Shown piece after piece: positions 9,030-18,079 of a DNA stretch of 37,714 bases. Every line of letters starts with the position of its first letter. The first letter of the stretch is position 1. The translations under genes were made by a program, and so were the position numbers. Location: contig JADFXF010000015.1 in assembly GCA_015233685.1 (NCBI GenBank), forward strand, positions 1-37,714, written 5' to 3'. This stretch comes from Nitrospirota bacterium (GTDB taxonomy: Bacteria; Nitrospirota; Thermodesulfovibrionia; Thermodesulfovibrionales; Magnetobacteriaceae). The notes under the pieces were generated by a model. It saw only the letters and a list, made by a program, of their open reading frames with translations. It made no database searches and was not told the origin of the DNA.

Positions 9030-10967
9030 TTGCCGTTAAATATAGCAGAGAAGATAATTCAGTCACACATGGTATATGGCGGGATGAAGGTCGGCGAGCC
9101 AGTCGGGCTGAGGGTGGATGAGGTATACACGCAGGACGCAACAGGGACAATGGCATGGCTGCAGTTTGAGGCAATAGGGATAGACACGGTGAGAGTCCCT
9201 GTGGCCGTGTCCTATGTTGACCATAACATGGTTCAGTCAAACTATATGAATCCCGACGACCATGCCTTCTTACAGAGCGCGGCACGGCGTTTTGGGGCAT
9301 ACTTTTCAAGGCCGGGAAACGGTATTTGCCATCAGGTGAATCTGGAGCGCTTTGCTGCGCCGGGCAAGATTGCCCTTGGGACAGACAGCCACACACCGAC
9401 AAACGGAGGCGCTGGCATGTTGGCCATAGGAGTGGGCGGGCTTGACGCCGCTGTGGTGATGGGCGGGGCGCCCTTCGCTCTCAACATGCCTATGGTTACG
9501 TTGATAAAATTATCAGGGCAATTGCGCCGACCCTACGTTACCGCGATGGACGTTATTTTAGAAATCCTCAGACGCCTCACGGTAAAAGGCGGTGTGGGGC
9601 GCATATTTGAATACGACGGCGAGGGCGTTGCCTCCCTTGATGTAACAGAAAGGGCGACGATAACCAATATGGGGGCGGAGCTTGGCGCAACTACCTCGAT
9701 ATTCCCAAGCGACAACAGGACAAAGGAATTTCTACGGGCGCAGGGCAGGGAGGGCGACTGGATAGAGTTAAAGGCCGATGATGGCAGCAAGTATGCCGAC
9801 ATCATTGACATTGACCTTGCCGCCGTAGAACCAATGGTTGCGAAGCCGCACAGCCCCGACAATGTCGTCTCAGTGAGGGAACTTGCCGGGACAAAGGTAG
9901 ACCAGGTGTGCATTGGGGGCTGCACGAACTCCTCGTACCAGTCGTTGCGCGCCGTGGCAGGCATACTCAGGGGCAAGACGGTGGCAGAGAGGGTCAATCT
10001 GCTTATAAATCCCGGCTCACGCCAGGTGTATGATATGATAGCGGGAGACGGCAGCCTCAGAGAGCTCGCCGCCGCGGGGGCAAGGGTGCTTGAGTCATCA
10101 TGCGGCCCGTGTATTGGAATGGGGGGAGCGCCGGGAAGCGGCCAGGTATCTGTGAGGACGTTTAACAGGAATTTCGAGGGGAGATCAGGGACAAAAGACG
10201 CCAAAGTGTTTCTGGCAAGCCCCATAACATGCGCCGCTGCCGCTGTGGCTGGTGAGTTTTCAGACGTATTAAACAGCTCAGTCAATATCCCAACGCCGCA
10301 AGAGCCGGACAAATACCCCGTTTGCGACAATATGATAATCCCGCCGTCAGCGGATAAGGGAGCAATTATTAAAGGGCCGAACATCAGGGAAGTGCCGGTT
10401 AAATCTCCCCTTGCCGATGAGATTAATGCCGAGGTGCTGATAACACTTGGTGACAACATAACCACAGACGATATAATGCCTGCGGGGGCAAAGGTGCTCC
10501 CGTTCAGGTCTAATATACCGGCGATTTCAGAGTTCGTATTCTCCAACATAGACAGCGGATTTGTGAAACGCGCGCAGGAGGCCAGGCCGCACGGCGGTGG
10601 CATTATTATAGGAGGGGAAAACTACGGTCAAGGCTCATCCAGAGAACACGCAGCCCTTGCGCCAATGTATCTGGGGGTGCAGGCGGTTATAGCAAGGTCG
10701 TTTGCCCGCATTCACAGGTCTAATCTGATAAATTTCGGCATATTGCCTCTGACGTTTGAAGACGCAGCCGTTGCCGCAAAAATAAGCGTCGGGGACAGGT
10801 TAATTATAAAAGGGATAAGGGACTCGGTACAAAATGGGCAGCCTTGTGCCATTGAAAATGCCAGCAATGGCCTTCAGTTTACCTGTGCTTCTAATTTAAA
10901 TGAGCGCGAGAGGGAATTGATTCTGATTGGAGGACTGCTTCCTTATACGAAGAGCAAGACATCCTGA
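9030..10967 (+). CDS. Aconitate hydratase, short single-chain form
   Basis: Interconverts citrate and isocitrate using a [4Fe-4S] cluster. I place the start at TTG 9030, giving 645 residues (MPLNIAEKIIQSHMVYGG), because AGGAGG lies six bases before it; the frame is open further upstream but that part looks non-coding. GTDSHTPTNGGAGMLAIGVG lies near residue 115. The three cluster cysteines are in VCIGGCTNSS near 297 and SSCGPCIGMGG near 358 and 361. The C-terminal swivel domain has ENYGQGSSREHAALAP. The length fits the compact aconitase group seen in anaerobic and deep-branching bacteria rather than the roughly 890-residue AcnA. With the ferredoxin oxidoreductase at 25183 it could serve an oxidative or reductive TCA cycle. 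Confidence 0.95.
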   Translation: MPLNIAEKIIQSHMVYGGMKVGEPVGLRVDEVYTQDATGTMAWLQFEAIGIDTVRVPVAVSYVDHNMVQSNYMNPDDHAFLQSAARRFGAYFSRPGNGICHQVNLERFAAPGKIALGTDSHTPTNGGAGMLAIGVGGLDAAVVMGGAPFALNMPMVTLIKLSGQLRRPYVTAMDVILEILRRLTVKGGVGRIFEYDGEGVASLDVTERATITNMGAELGATTSIFPSDNRTKEFLRAQGREGDWIELKADDGSKYADIIDIDLAAVEPMVAKPHSPDNVVSVRELAGTKVDQVCIGGCTNSSYQSLRAVAGILRGKTVAERVNLLINPGSRQVYDMIAGDGSLRELAAAGARVLESSCGPCIGMGGAPGSGQVSVRTFNRNFEGRSGTKDAKVFLASPITCAAAAVAGEFSDVLNSSVNIPTPQEPDKYPVCDNMIIPPSADKGAIIKGPNIREVPVKSPLADEINAEVLITLGDNITTDDIMPAGAKVLPFRSNIPAISEFVFSNIDSGFVKRAQEARPHGGGIIIGGENYGQGSSREHAALAPMYLGVQAVIARSFARIHRSNLINFGILPLTFEDAAVAAKISVGDRLIIKGIRDSVQNGQPCAIENASNGLQFTCASNLNERERELILIGGLLPYTKSKTS

Positions 10968-10982
10968 GAAGGATTAAGGACT

Positions 10983-11002
10983 ACGGGGGAGGGTACTCCC
11001 CC
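10983..11002 (+). terminator. Weak hairpin after aconitase
   Basis: GGGGGAG-GGTA-CTCCCCC can form a seven-pair hairpin 15-20 bases after the aconitase stop. No U-tract follows, so it is either a weak terminator or only a 3'-end stabiliser. Confidence 0.35.
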
Positions 11003-11070
11003 AAGGCGATCGCATTTGAAAAATAAAGCAGAAGATACCTATGAAATCATTCCAGTTTTGTTTCTTTCCG

Positions 11071-11160
11071 TCATTCCGGTGCCTTTGCTGTCATTCCGGT
11101 GCCTTTGCTGTCATTCCGGTGCCTTTGCTGTCATTCCGGTGCCTTTGCTGTCATTCCGGC
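11071..11160. repeat. 20-bp tandem repeat array, 4.5 copies
   Basis: The unit tcattccggtgcctttgctg occurs at 11071, 11091, 11111 and 11131 without a mismatch, then a half copy at 11151-11160 runs into the palindromic element. Frames read through it (for example 11016-11258) are low-complexity artefacts. The array lies in the 365-base gap between convergent aconitase and glycosyltransferase genes. Confidence 0.95.
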
Positions 11161-11250
11161 TTGTCCGGAATCTTCCCTTTAGTGGGAGTTTTATAATTAT
11201 TGTACATGTTCTGAGGTATAAGGACAGATTCCGGACAAGCCGGAATGACA
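11149..11250. repeat. 24-bp perfect inverted repeat, REP/MITE-like
   Basis: Arms 11149-11172 and 11227-11250 are exact reverse complements around a 54-base centre. Each arm also folds on itself (ATTCCGG-CTTGT-CCGGAAT). There is no open frame or U-tract. This matches the general form of intergenic palindromic repeats rather than a simple terminator. Apart from this element and the tandem array, the gap 10968-11332 shows nothing else. Confidence 0.85.
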
Positions 11251-11332
11251 AAAAATAAGGGCGGTGACAAAAATAAGGGAGGCAATTTCTAATGCGTTTG
11301 CCTTGGGGTACCCCCCGAATATGTCCTATTAT

Positions 11333-12772
11333 TCACACAAATTTGATGCGGCTTGCGGCAAACACTACCATCTTCAGGAGAAGCCAGCCGTGGCTCCAGC
11401 GTTGAATGTTTGTTGTGCCGTAGAGGCGCTGCCTGTACCTGATGGGCATTTCGACAATCTTCAGATTTAGCTTAGCCGCGCCGAAAAGCAGGTCAAAGTC
11501 GCCAAAGGGGTCAAAGTCGCCGAAGTATGGCCTGTTTAAGGCGATTTTCTCATAATCATTTTTTAGGATAACCTTCGTACCGCAGAGGGTATCCTTTATT
11601 GGCTGGCCTAAGAGCCACGAAAAGGCAAGACTGAAAAACTTATTCCCAACCTGATTAAAAAAGCGCATGGCATTGTCCTCCATTGAGTAAACAAGGCGCA
11701 CACCGTTTATAAACTCACCCTTGCCTGAGCATAGGGCGTGGTAAAATCGCGGGAGGTCTTCGGGGGCTACCGTCATGTCGGCATCAAGAATCATCAGGAC
11801 ATCCCCCCCGGCCTTCTCAAAGCCGAGGCGCACGGCGTCGCCCTTGCCCTTGCCTGATTGCCGGTAAAGGCCCGCGTTTATGCCGGGGTGGTTTTTTATC
11901 TCCCGTTCAATAACCTCATACGTGTTGTCAGTGGAGTGGCCTTCCACGAAGATTAACTCGGTCAATTTTCCCATCTGCGGCGTCCTCTCAAAAATAGAGG
12001 CAATATTTCCGGCCTCGTTTCGGGCTGGGATTACTACCGACACGGTGGGGGGGGCGACGTCGCTGTCTTTATTGGGCGGCATAGGGCGGCAGATGATAAA
12101 GTTCGACAGTGCCAGCTCACTCATGGGCCATGTCTTCACTATTACCCGATTGAGGAGCATATTTAACAACCCACCGGGCAGTGGCCACAGTATCTCGCGC
12201 CTCCGTGAGATAACCTCAAAGCCCTGAAGGTAGAGCATGTTTTCAATATCCTCTACGGTAAGCCAGTTTTGCTCTATGCGCGGGTGCGTCAACCCAAGCA
12301 AAGAGGCCGCCTTTAAGGGCATCTCCCAAAGGCGGCTGTATATATTGATAATTATCCTCGTGTGCGGGGCGGCTATTTTTGATATTTGATTAAACACCGC
12401 CTCGACATCCCACAAATCATGGAGCAGGTCTGAGAGGATCACCACGTCAAATTTTTCTTCTATATCAAGAAGATGTACGTCGCCCGGTATGAAGTTAAGA
12501 TGGGGATAGCTGGCACGGGCGCGCCTGACCATCTCCCCTGAGAAGTCTATGCCAAGGCCATAGGACGGCCTCAGTGCCGCAAGAAGCCCCCCCTGTGCAG
12601 TACCCAGCTCGATAACTCTAAGGCCCTCGGCAACCAAATGCCTGTAAATCTCTGTGACCCTTTGGCGATAGTACCTTCCAAGCCCGGGCCGCGTGTCCGC
12701 ACGGCACGCCTGCGCGTCATAGTATTCAATACGCCTTTTCGTGTAAGTATCAAACTGGTTATCCGTATTCAG
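11333..12772 (-). CDS. Bifunctional SAM-dependent methyltransferase / family 2 glycosyltransferase
   Basis: The N-terminal half is a class I methyltransferase (VIELGTAQGGLLAAL, then GIDFSGEMV and FDVVILSDLLHDLWDV). The C-terminal half is a GT-A glycosyltransferase (VSVVIPARNEAGNI, MILDADMTVAPEDL with the DxD metal site, and GTTNIQRWSHGW near the end). The first usual start is TTG 12637, but that begins just before the SAM motif. The same frame continues upstream with convincing protein (DAQACRADTRPGLGRYYRQR) to CTG 12772, bounded by TAA at 12784. The true start is therefore probably CTG 12772 or another rare codon, giving about 479 residues. It probably builds cell-surface glycans or lipid-linked sugars at the inner face of the membrane. 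The acceptor is unknown. Confidence 0.85.
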   Translation of the reverse strand: MNTDNQFDTYTKRRIEYYDAQACRADTRPGLGRYYRQRVTEIYRHLVAEGLRVIELGTAQGGLLAALRPSYGLGIDFSGEMVRRARASYPHLNFIPGDVHLLDIEEKFDVVILSDLLHDLWDVEAVFNQISKIAAPHTRIIINIYSRLWEMPLKAASLLGLTHPRIEQNWLTVEDIENMLYLQGFEVISRRREILWPLPGGLLNMLLNRVIVKTWPMSELALSNFIICRPMPPNKDSDVAPPTVSVVIPARNEAGNIASIFERTPQMGKLTELIFVEGHSTDNTYEVIEREIKNHPGINAGLYRQSGKGKGDAVRLGFEKAGGDVLMILDADMTVAPEDLPRFYHALCSGKGEFINGVRLVYSMEDNAMRFFNQVGNKFFSLAFSWLLGQPIKDTLCGTKVILKNDYEKIALNRPYFGDFDPFGDFDLLFGAAKLNLKIVEMPIRYRQRLYGTTNIQRWSHGWLLLKMVVFAASRIKFV

Positions 12773-12832
12773 CCGCCTTGATTATTTAATTGACACCTTA
12801 TGTTATCTGAAAAAGAACAGCCTTATTGCAAC

Positions 12833-13261
12833 TTAGGCAACATCAATACGGTCTTTATCTTCAGGTTTCTCTGCAGCCGCCATTCGTCCTGCTATTGTGA
12901 TTAGCCCACAGGAATTGCCGCTTTCTTGTTCAAGACGGCATTTAATATATATTTCTTTAAGTAAATTCTTTAGTTCTTCCCCTATTTCTTCTGGTGGGCT
13001 GCCTGAAAGTGCAGTAATGGCTAAACGTTCCGCTTCTATAAGATTACCACAGTCACACGCAAGAGTTGCCGCGCTGCGATATAACACTGACCTCGTAGGC
13101 TCAAGCGTAGAGTCTTTATATGATTCAGCCGCCTTTCGCTCAAGCTCAAACGCAAGCAAAAAAAACTCCTTCGCCCTCTCAAGGTCTCCTTTCTGCTTAT
13201 AGTAGAAGGCCTCTTCTGCGTACTTCATAGCCTTTCTATGCGTTGTCATTACTTCGTTCAT
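12833..13261 (-). CDS. Unrecognised TPR-like helical protein, second gene of an overlapping pair
   Basis: 142 residues. The first 60 look like TPR-type helical hairpins (AMKYAEEAFYYKQKGDLERA, then KEFFLLAFELERKAAESY), and a second set follows (VLYRSAATLACDCGNLIEAE). It has no signal peptide, so it is probably cytoplasmic. The start ATGA at 13261 overlaps the stop of the upstream gene by four bases, so the two are translationally coupled. TPR-like folds usually bind other proteins; the partner here may be the 178-residue product of the upstream gene. I do not recognise the family and assign no function. Confidence 0.7.
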   Translation of the reverse strand: MNEVMTTHRKAMKYAEEAFYYKQKGDLERAKEFFLLAFELERKAAESYKDSTLEPTRSVLYRSAATLACDCGNLIEAERLAITALSGSPPEEIGEELKNLLKEIYIKCRLEQESGNSCGLITIAGRMAAAEKPEDKDRIDVA

Positions 13262-13794
13262 AATCTTTTTATATTTGACTTTGGCCTGCTGAATTCCACA
13301 ATTATTATAAAAGCCGACATTGGGTTTTGCTGTTTTAGTAAACGGCTTAATTTAATCTTTGATCTGTATGTCATGTCGCTGTCATCACCTTTACGGATCC
13401 CCGATACTTCCAAACGAGCCCGATCATTATAAAGATAATTATCGTCCCTCTTTCCTAACCAATAGTCAAATGCAGTGCCCTTTCTCGATTTTTCAATAAC
13501 AGTGTATTCGGTAAGATCAAGAATCAGCATAATTGCCACTCCATATGCCCCATGTTCAGTTGCCACCTCGCTGTCATTATAACAATTTCTCATCTGCTGT
13601 GTAACCTCAGGCAGTGTGAGTCTAAATAATTCCTCGAAATCGCCCTCGACTTTTAACCCGACACCACTATAATTGCCCTGCTCCTCAAGGCATACCGCCG
13701 CGCATTCGGCCAATATCAAACCAAAATGTCTTGTCAGGGCCGGGATTTCTCCCTTTCCCAAATCTGATAAGTCTATGGACTTCACAGTATTCAT
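13258..13794 (-). CDS. Unrecognised protein, first gene of an overlapping pair
   Basis: 178 residues, no signal peptide or membrane helix. Visible marks are an N-terminal helical part with LTRHFGLILAECAAVCLEEQG, a middle segment FDYWLGKRDD near residue 117, ARLEVSGI near 130, and a C-terminal strand-like AFIIIVEFSRP. The order (small aromatic DYWLG motif, ARLEVSG, then a hydrophobic strand ending in VEF) hints at an alpha/beta fold, perhaps nuclease-like, but no complete catalytic set is evident. Translation of the downstream TPR-like gene is coupled by a four-base overlap. The pair lies between two glycosyltransferase genes without an obvious link to them. Function unknown. Confidence 0.7.
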   Translation of the reverse strand: MNTVKSIDLSDLGKGEIPALTRHFGLILAECAAVCLEEQGNYSGVGLKVEGDFEELFRLTLPEVTQQMRNCYNDSEVATEHGAYGVAIMLILDLTEYTVIEKSRKGTAFDYWLGKRDDNYLYNDRARLEVSGIRKGDDSDMTYRSKIKLSRLLKQQNPMSAFIIIVEFSRPKSNIKRL

Positions 13795-13908
13795 TCATAA
13801 ACAGGCAGCCGCCTTATATCGGCACGGCAGCCGCCACATGTACTATTATATTATTTATCTGTATGCAATGTACATATTTCGACAATTTTGCTATCATTTA
13901 GCGAGACT

Positions 13909-15432
13909 ATGGTTATCACAAGCAATAAAGACAGGGTTTTGTGGTTAATAGACGCCGCATTGTGTGTTTTTGCCGCTTATGTCGGCTGGCGGTGCATAAA
14001 CTATGCCTCAGGCGTGCTGCTGCCTTCTGATTCGGCCATATTTGTTAACATTGCCCATCACCTTATTCATGGGAAACTCCTGTATCGCGACGTGTGGGAA
14101 AATAAGCAACCCGTTGTCTTTGCCATCAATGCCCTTGCCCTGAAACTCGGCGATGGCTCTTTTAACTCAATCAGGGCCATGGAGCGGTTGTTTGCCGTCG
14201 GCGCGGCCATAGCGTTTTTTATAATCACCGTGAGGACTTTTGTTTCTTCGTGGATAGCCACCACGTTTACAATAATTTTTTTGGTCTACTTTTACTCTCC
14301 AATGACGTTCAGCATGGGGAATTTTACAGAGGAATACGCCTCAGTGTTCATGATTATCGGTGTGCTTTGCTCCCTTGAGGCCGTACGGCGGGAAAACACA
14401 TTTTTAGTCCTGTTGTCAGGTGTGTTTTTTTCTGTTTCCGTGCTGACTAAAGAACCATTTTTACTGTCGGCGCTGCCGTGGATGGTTTATTTGCTCCTCA
14501 GCAAGGCCGTTAGGCAGGGAAGGCTCAAGCGTCTCAGTATTTTTACCGCTGGTGCCGCTGTCCCACTGCTGGTGGCCGCGGCCTGGTTTGCAATTACGGG
14601 GACTTTGACACTCTGGCTTGACGTAATATATTTTAATCTCACATTTTCAACCCATGAGACGTCTTACCAGAGTCCCATTTCACAGAAAGCAGCCCTGAGT
14701 ATCCACGCGTTTTCAACCCTGGTCTGGTTTATCAGGACGGTGAATGTGTTTTTTGTGCTGGGCGTTATAAGCGTGTTTCAAAAATCTTTTTTGCGGAAGT
14801 ACAGGTATGTCCCGCTGGTACTTCCCTTTTGGTTTATCCTGAGTCTGCTTGCCGTAAACATTCAAAACCACCACTACAACCATTACTATATTCAGGTAAT
14901 GCCGGGCTTTATAATGACGGCGGCCTGCGGTGCGGCATGGATGGCGTTTAATGGCAAGCGCGCGTTTCGCCCCATGCTGCCAGATGTCCTGATTGCCGCC
15001 TTTTTGATATTATCCCTCCTGATTTTCGACAACACAATGGCAAGGGCAGGCTTCAATATGCTCACTAAGTACACAGCGTCAACCGTGGCGGAGGAGCCTG
15101 TGTCACTCTACATAAAAGAACACACCAAAGACAACGATACCATATGGGTGCCCTCATACGATAAATATATATACCTGCAGTCGGGAAGGCTTTCACCGAC
15201 GAAATACTTGTTTTTCTTTGGTATGTCCTTTTTCCCGGGGATGTTAGAGACGACCACGCAGAAGATGGCCTCTCTCAGGGCAGATTTGCTGAAAAACCGG
15301 CCGGCCTTCATATTTTTAACGCGGGACAACGAGTTGGATATACTCAGTCCTGTTGGAATTCCACAGTGGGTGAAGGAAAATTACACGTTAGACAGCACAT
15401 GGTACGATGGCCAATTACTAAGGAGAAATTAA
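13909..15432 (+). CDS. GT39/ArnT-like integral membrane glycosyltransferase
   Basis: About 507 residues with roughly ten hydrophobic helices. The first loop has LLPSDSAIFVNIAHHL with acidic residues, then LLYRDVWENKQPVVF, the arrangement seen in GT39-type enzymes (PMT, ArnT and relatives). These use polyprenyl-phosphate sugars as donors in the periplasm. I use the ATG at 13909; a TTG at 13888 would add seven residues but has no better ribosome binding site. The C-terminal soluble part (DTIWVPSYDKYIYLQSGR) is typical of the family. It is divergent from the 13258-13794 pair. Substrate and acceptor cannot be read from the sequence. Confidence 0.8.
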   Translation: MVITSNKDRVLWLIDAALCVFAAYVGWRCINYASGVLLPSDSAIFVNIAHHLIHGKLLYRDVWENKQPVVFAINALALKLGDGSFNSIRAMERLFAVGAAIAFFIITVRTFVSSWIATTFTIIFLVYFYSPMTFSMGNFTEEYASVFMIIGVLCSLEAVRRENTFLVLLSGVFFSVSVLTKEPFLLSALPWMVYLLLSKAVRQGRLKRLSIFTAGAAVPLLVAAAWFAITGTLTLWLDVIYFNLTFSTHETSYQSPISQKAALSIHAFSTLVWFIRTVNVFFVLGVISVFQKSFLRKYRYVPLVLPFWFILSLLAVNIQNHHYNHYYIQVMPGFIMTAACGAAWMAFNGKRAFRPMLPDVLIAAFLILSLLIFDNTMARAGFNMLTKYTASTVAEEPVSLYIKEHTKDNDTIWVPSYDKYIYLQSGRLSPTKYLFFFGMSFFPGMLETTTQKMASLRADLLKNRPAFIFLTRDNELDILSPVGIPQWVKENYTLDSTWYDGQLLRRN

Positions 15433-15489
15433 GCACGGGGATGAGAGCTTGGGCGCTTACAGTAAAATAAATTAATTTACACAGGTTTC

Positions 15490-15519
15490 TTTACACATTT
15501 GTATTGAATGTGTTATCAT
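15490..15519 (+). promoter_or_regulatory. Promoter of rpsO-pnp
   Basis: TTTACA (15490-15495) and TATCAT (15514-15519) are separated by 18 bases, about 65 bases before the rpsO start. The leader in between may hold the S15 autoregulatory site known from other bacteria, but I could not define one. Confidence 0.5.
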
Positions 15520-15584
15520 TGATCAGATGTCGGCTGTTTTATTAAGAAGGCATACATTAAAAGCTGAAAAAAAGGGGTGATAAC

Positions 15585-15854
15585 GTGTCTCAAACAAAAG
15601 AGACTAAGCATACGATGATCGAGGATTACAAGATCCATGAGAAGGATACTGGCTCTCCGGAGGTCCAGATAGCCCTCTTAAGCGACAGGATGAAGTACTT
15701 GTCGGAACATTTTAAGACGCACACGAAAGACCATCATTCGCGGCGTGGGCTTTTGAAGATAGTTGCAAGGAGAAAGAAGCTCCTCGACTATTTAAAGACG
15801 TCAGACGTAAAACGTTATAAATCGCTAATCGAACGGTTAGGAATCAGAAAATAG
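15585..15854 (+). CDS. rpsO: 30S ribosomal protein S15
   Basis: 89 residues, the standard uS15 length, with the family marks [25 protein letters not shown] and [14 protein letters not shown]15 binds 16S rRNA early in small-subunit assembly. The start is GTG, preceded by AGGGGTGA. pnp follows after 11 bases, the conserved rpsO-pnp order in which PNPase turnover of the shared transcript is known in other bacteria. Confidence 0.97.
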   Translation: MSQTKETKHTMIEDYKIHEKDTGSPEVQIALLSDRMKYLSEHFKTHTKDHHSRRGLLKIVARRKKLLDYLKTSDVKRYKSLIERLGIRK

Positions 15855-15865
15855 AGGAGAGAATA

Positions 15866-18010
15866 TTGACATCTACAGAAGTCATAATAAGCGAAAAGAA
15901 TCTGATATTGGAGACAGGGCTTTTAGCCAAGCAGGCGGATGGCTCAGTCGTCGCCAGATATGGCGATACGATGGTTCTTGCAACCGCCGTGGCGAATAAG
16001 GCAACCGTTGAGGGAAAGGATTTCTTTCCACTGACGATAGATTATATTGAGAAGGCGTACTCGGCCGGTAAGATACCGGGCGGTTTTTTAAAGCGTGAGG
16101 GTAGGCTGTCAGAAAAAGAAGTCCTCACCTCTCGTCTTATTGACAGGCCTATAAGACCGCTCTTTAAGAAGGGGTTTAACTCCGAGACGCAGGGCATGGT
16201 CTCTGTGCTTTCCTATGGCGACGAGAACATCGCCGATATACTTGGGATAACGGCGATTTCAGCGGCGTTGCTCATCTCGGACATACCGTTTGAGGACGCG
16301 GTTGCGGCCGTAAGGGTTGGCCGTTTTGCCCCAAATGCCCCAAATGCTGGTGAGGCCGGAGATATTGAAAGGGCTGGAAAGATAGTAATCAACCCGTGTT
16401 TTGAAGACATGGCCTTGCTTGATCTGACCCTCGTCGTTGCCGGTACAGCCGAAGCCGTTACGATGGTAGAAGGCGGCGGGCTTGAAGTACCCGAAGATGT
16501 GCTTATTACGGCAATAGACCGCGCCCACGAAGAGATAAAAAAAATAATCGGAGCAGAGAACCTCTTAAGAGAAAAGGTCGGCAAGCCAAAACGCGCCGTG
16601 GCAGAGGTCAAAGAAAATGAGGCGCTTGCCGCATCTGTTAAAGACCTGTGCGTTGAGAAAATGCGCGACTCTATAAGAATACCAGACAAGCTTAAAAGGC
16701 AGAAGACCCTTGACGGCATCCTTGAAGAGACTATAAAACAGTTGACTGCCACAGACCCGGAGGTCAATGCCAGAGAAATTGCGAAATTGTTCGAGCACCT
16801 TGAGCAGGAACTCGTAAGGACCTCAATCATGAACGACGGCATAAGGGCGGATGGCAGAGGGGCGGACGAAATCAGAAAGATAGACTGTCACCTGAACCTG
16901 CTCCCAAGGGCACACGGCTCAGCGCTCTTCGTAAGGGGCGAGACGCAGGCACTTGTGGCCGTAACACTGGGGACTTCGCATGACGAGCAGCGGGTGGACT
17001 CGCTTGACGGCGACACATACAGGTCATTCATGCTTCACTATAACTTTCCTCCGTTCAGCGTAGGAGAGGTGAAACCCCTGAGATCCCCTGGCAGAAGAGA
17101 AATAGGACACGGGGCACTGGCGGAGCGCTCAATAAAATCAGTCCTGCCGGGCGCGGATGTGTTTCCATATACGATACGCATTGTGTCGGACATACTGGAG
17201 TCCAACGGGTCGTCATCAATGGCCTCGGTGTGCGGGGCAACGCTTGCCCTGATGGATGCTGGTGTGCCGATAAAGGCACCGGTTGCCGGTATAGCGATGG
17301 GTCTTATTAAGGAAGGCGAAAAGGTAGTAGTGCTGACTGACATTTTAGGTCTTGAGGACCACTTCGGAGATATGGATTTCAAGGTATCCGGCACTAAGGA
17401 GGGCATAACCGCCTTTCAGATGGACGTAAAGATAAAAGGCGTCAGCCGTGAGGTAATGGTGGGAGCGCTTGAAAAGGCAAGGCTCGGCAGGCTGCACATA
17501 CTGGGCAAGATAGGCGAGGCAATCTCAGAGCCGCGTGCGGAGTTGTCTAAAAACGCCCCCAGAATATTCCAGATGAAGATAAGGGCTGATAAGATAAAAG
17601 ACGTAATCGGCTCAGGCGGCAAGGTAATCAAGGGAATCATTGAGCAGACGGGCGTGAAGATAGACATAAACGACGAAGGCATTGTGACCATAGCCTCAAG
17701 CGACGAGGCCTCGCTGGCAAAGGCGAGGGCAATCGTGGAAGGCATCGTCGAAGACGCCCAGATAGGGCGCATATACAAGGGCAAGGTAAAAAAGATAATG
17801 GACTTCGGGGCATTCGTAGAGATTCTCCCCGGTACAGATGGGCTTTTACACATATCGCAAATCTCTGACAAGCGCGTCAACAAGGTAACCGACGAGCTCA
17901 AAGAGGACGATGAGGTCATGGTAAAGGTTATTGAGATAGACAGGGCCGGAAAGATAAAGCTGAGCCGGAAAGAGGCAATGAAAGACGCGGCTAAACAATC
18001 AGAAACGTAG
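15866..18010 (+). CDS. pnp: Polyribonucleotide nucleotidyltransferase (PNPase)
   Basis: A 3'-5' phosphorolytic exoribonuclease, cytoplasmic, 714 residues as usual. It starts at TTG 15866 with GAGGAGA about seven bases upstream. Two RNase PH domains (GGFLKREGRLSEKEVLTSRL near residue 72; GRREIGHGALAERS near 410) flank a helical linker. A KH domain follows (DVIGSGGKVIKGI near 580), then an S1 RNA-binding domain (GRIYKGKVKKIMDFGAFVEI near 635). It lies directly after rpsO and ends at a strong terminator at 18080-18107. No truncation or odd residue was seen. Confidence 0.98.
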   Translation: MTSTEVIISEKNLILETGLLAKQADGSVVARYGDTMVLATAVANKATVEGKDFFPLTIDYIEKAYSAGKIPGGFLKREGRLSEKEVLTSRLIDRPIRPLFKKGFNSETQGMVSVLSYGDENIADILGITAISAALLISDIPFEDAVAAVRVGRFAPNAPNAGEAGDIERAGKIVINPCFEDMALLDLTLVVAGTAEAVTMVEGGGLEVPEDVLITAIDRAHEEIKKIIGAENLLREKVGKPKRAVAEVKENEALAASVKDLCVEKMRDSIRIPDKLKRQKTLDGILEETIKQLTATDPEVNAREIAKLFEHLEQELVRTSIMNDGIRADGRGADEIRKIDCHLNLLPRAHGSALFVRGETQALVAVTLGTSHDEQRVDSLDGDTYRSFMLHYNFPPFSVGEVKPLRSPGRREIGHGALAERSIKSVLPGADVFPYTIRIVSDILESNGSSSMASVCGATLALMDAGVPIKAPVAGIAMGLIKEGEKVVVLTDILGLEDHFGDMDFKVSGTKEGITAFQMDVKIKGVSREVMVGALEKARLGRLHILGKIGEAISEPRAELSKNAPRIFQMKIRADKIKDVIGSGGKVIKGIIEQTGVKIDINDEGIVTIASSDEASLAKARAIVEGIVEDAQIGRIYKGKVKKIMDFGAFVEILPGTDGLLHISQISDKRVNKVTDELKEDDEVMVKVIEIDRAGKIKLSRKEAMKDAAKQSET

Positions 18011-18079
18011 GCAGAAATTTAGGCAGAAGCTTAGGTCGGGGCTTAGGAAGTTCCGGCGCGTGGCAGGACAAGTAAAGAT

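Noticed and set aside
9533-10603. 356-residue minus-strand ORF opposite aconitase
   Set aside because: It lies wholly antisense to a well-conserved enzyme, with low-complexity Ser/Pro-rich composition typical of shadow frames.
11071-11160. Possible CRISPR array
   Set aside because: The units are only 20 bp and directly adjacent, with no variable spacers and no cas genes.
11016-11258. 80-residue plus-strand ORF
   Set aside because: It is a read-through of the 20-bp tandem array and palindrome (repeated PVPLLSF-like residues), not a gene.
12571-12753. 60-residue minus-strand ORF upstream of the glycosyltransferase
   Set aside because: It overlaps, in another frame, the convincing upstream extension of the methyltransferase domain.
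16213-16842. 209-residue minus-strand ORF opposite pnp
   Set aside because: Antisense shadow of PNPase, Ser-rich, with no motif.
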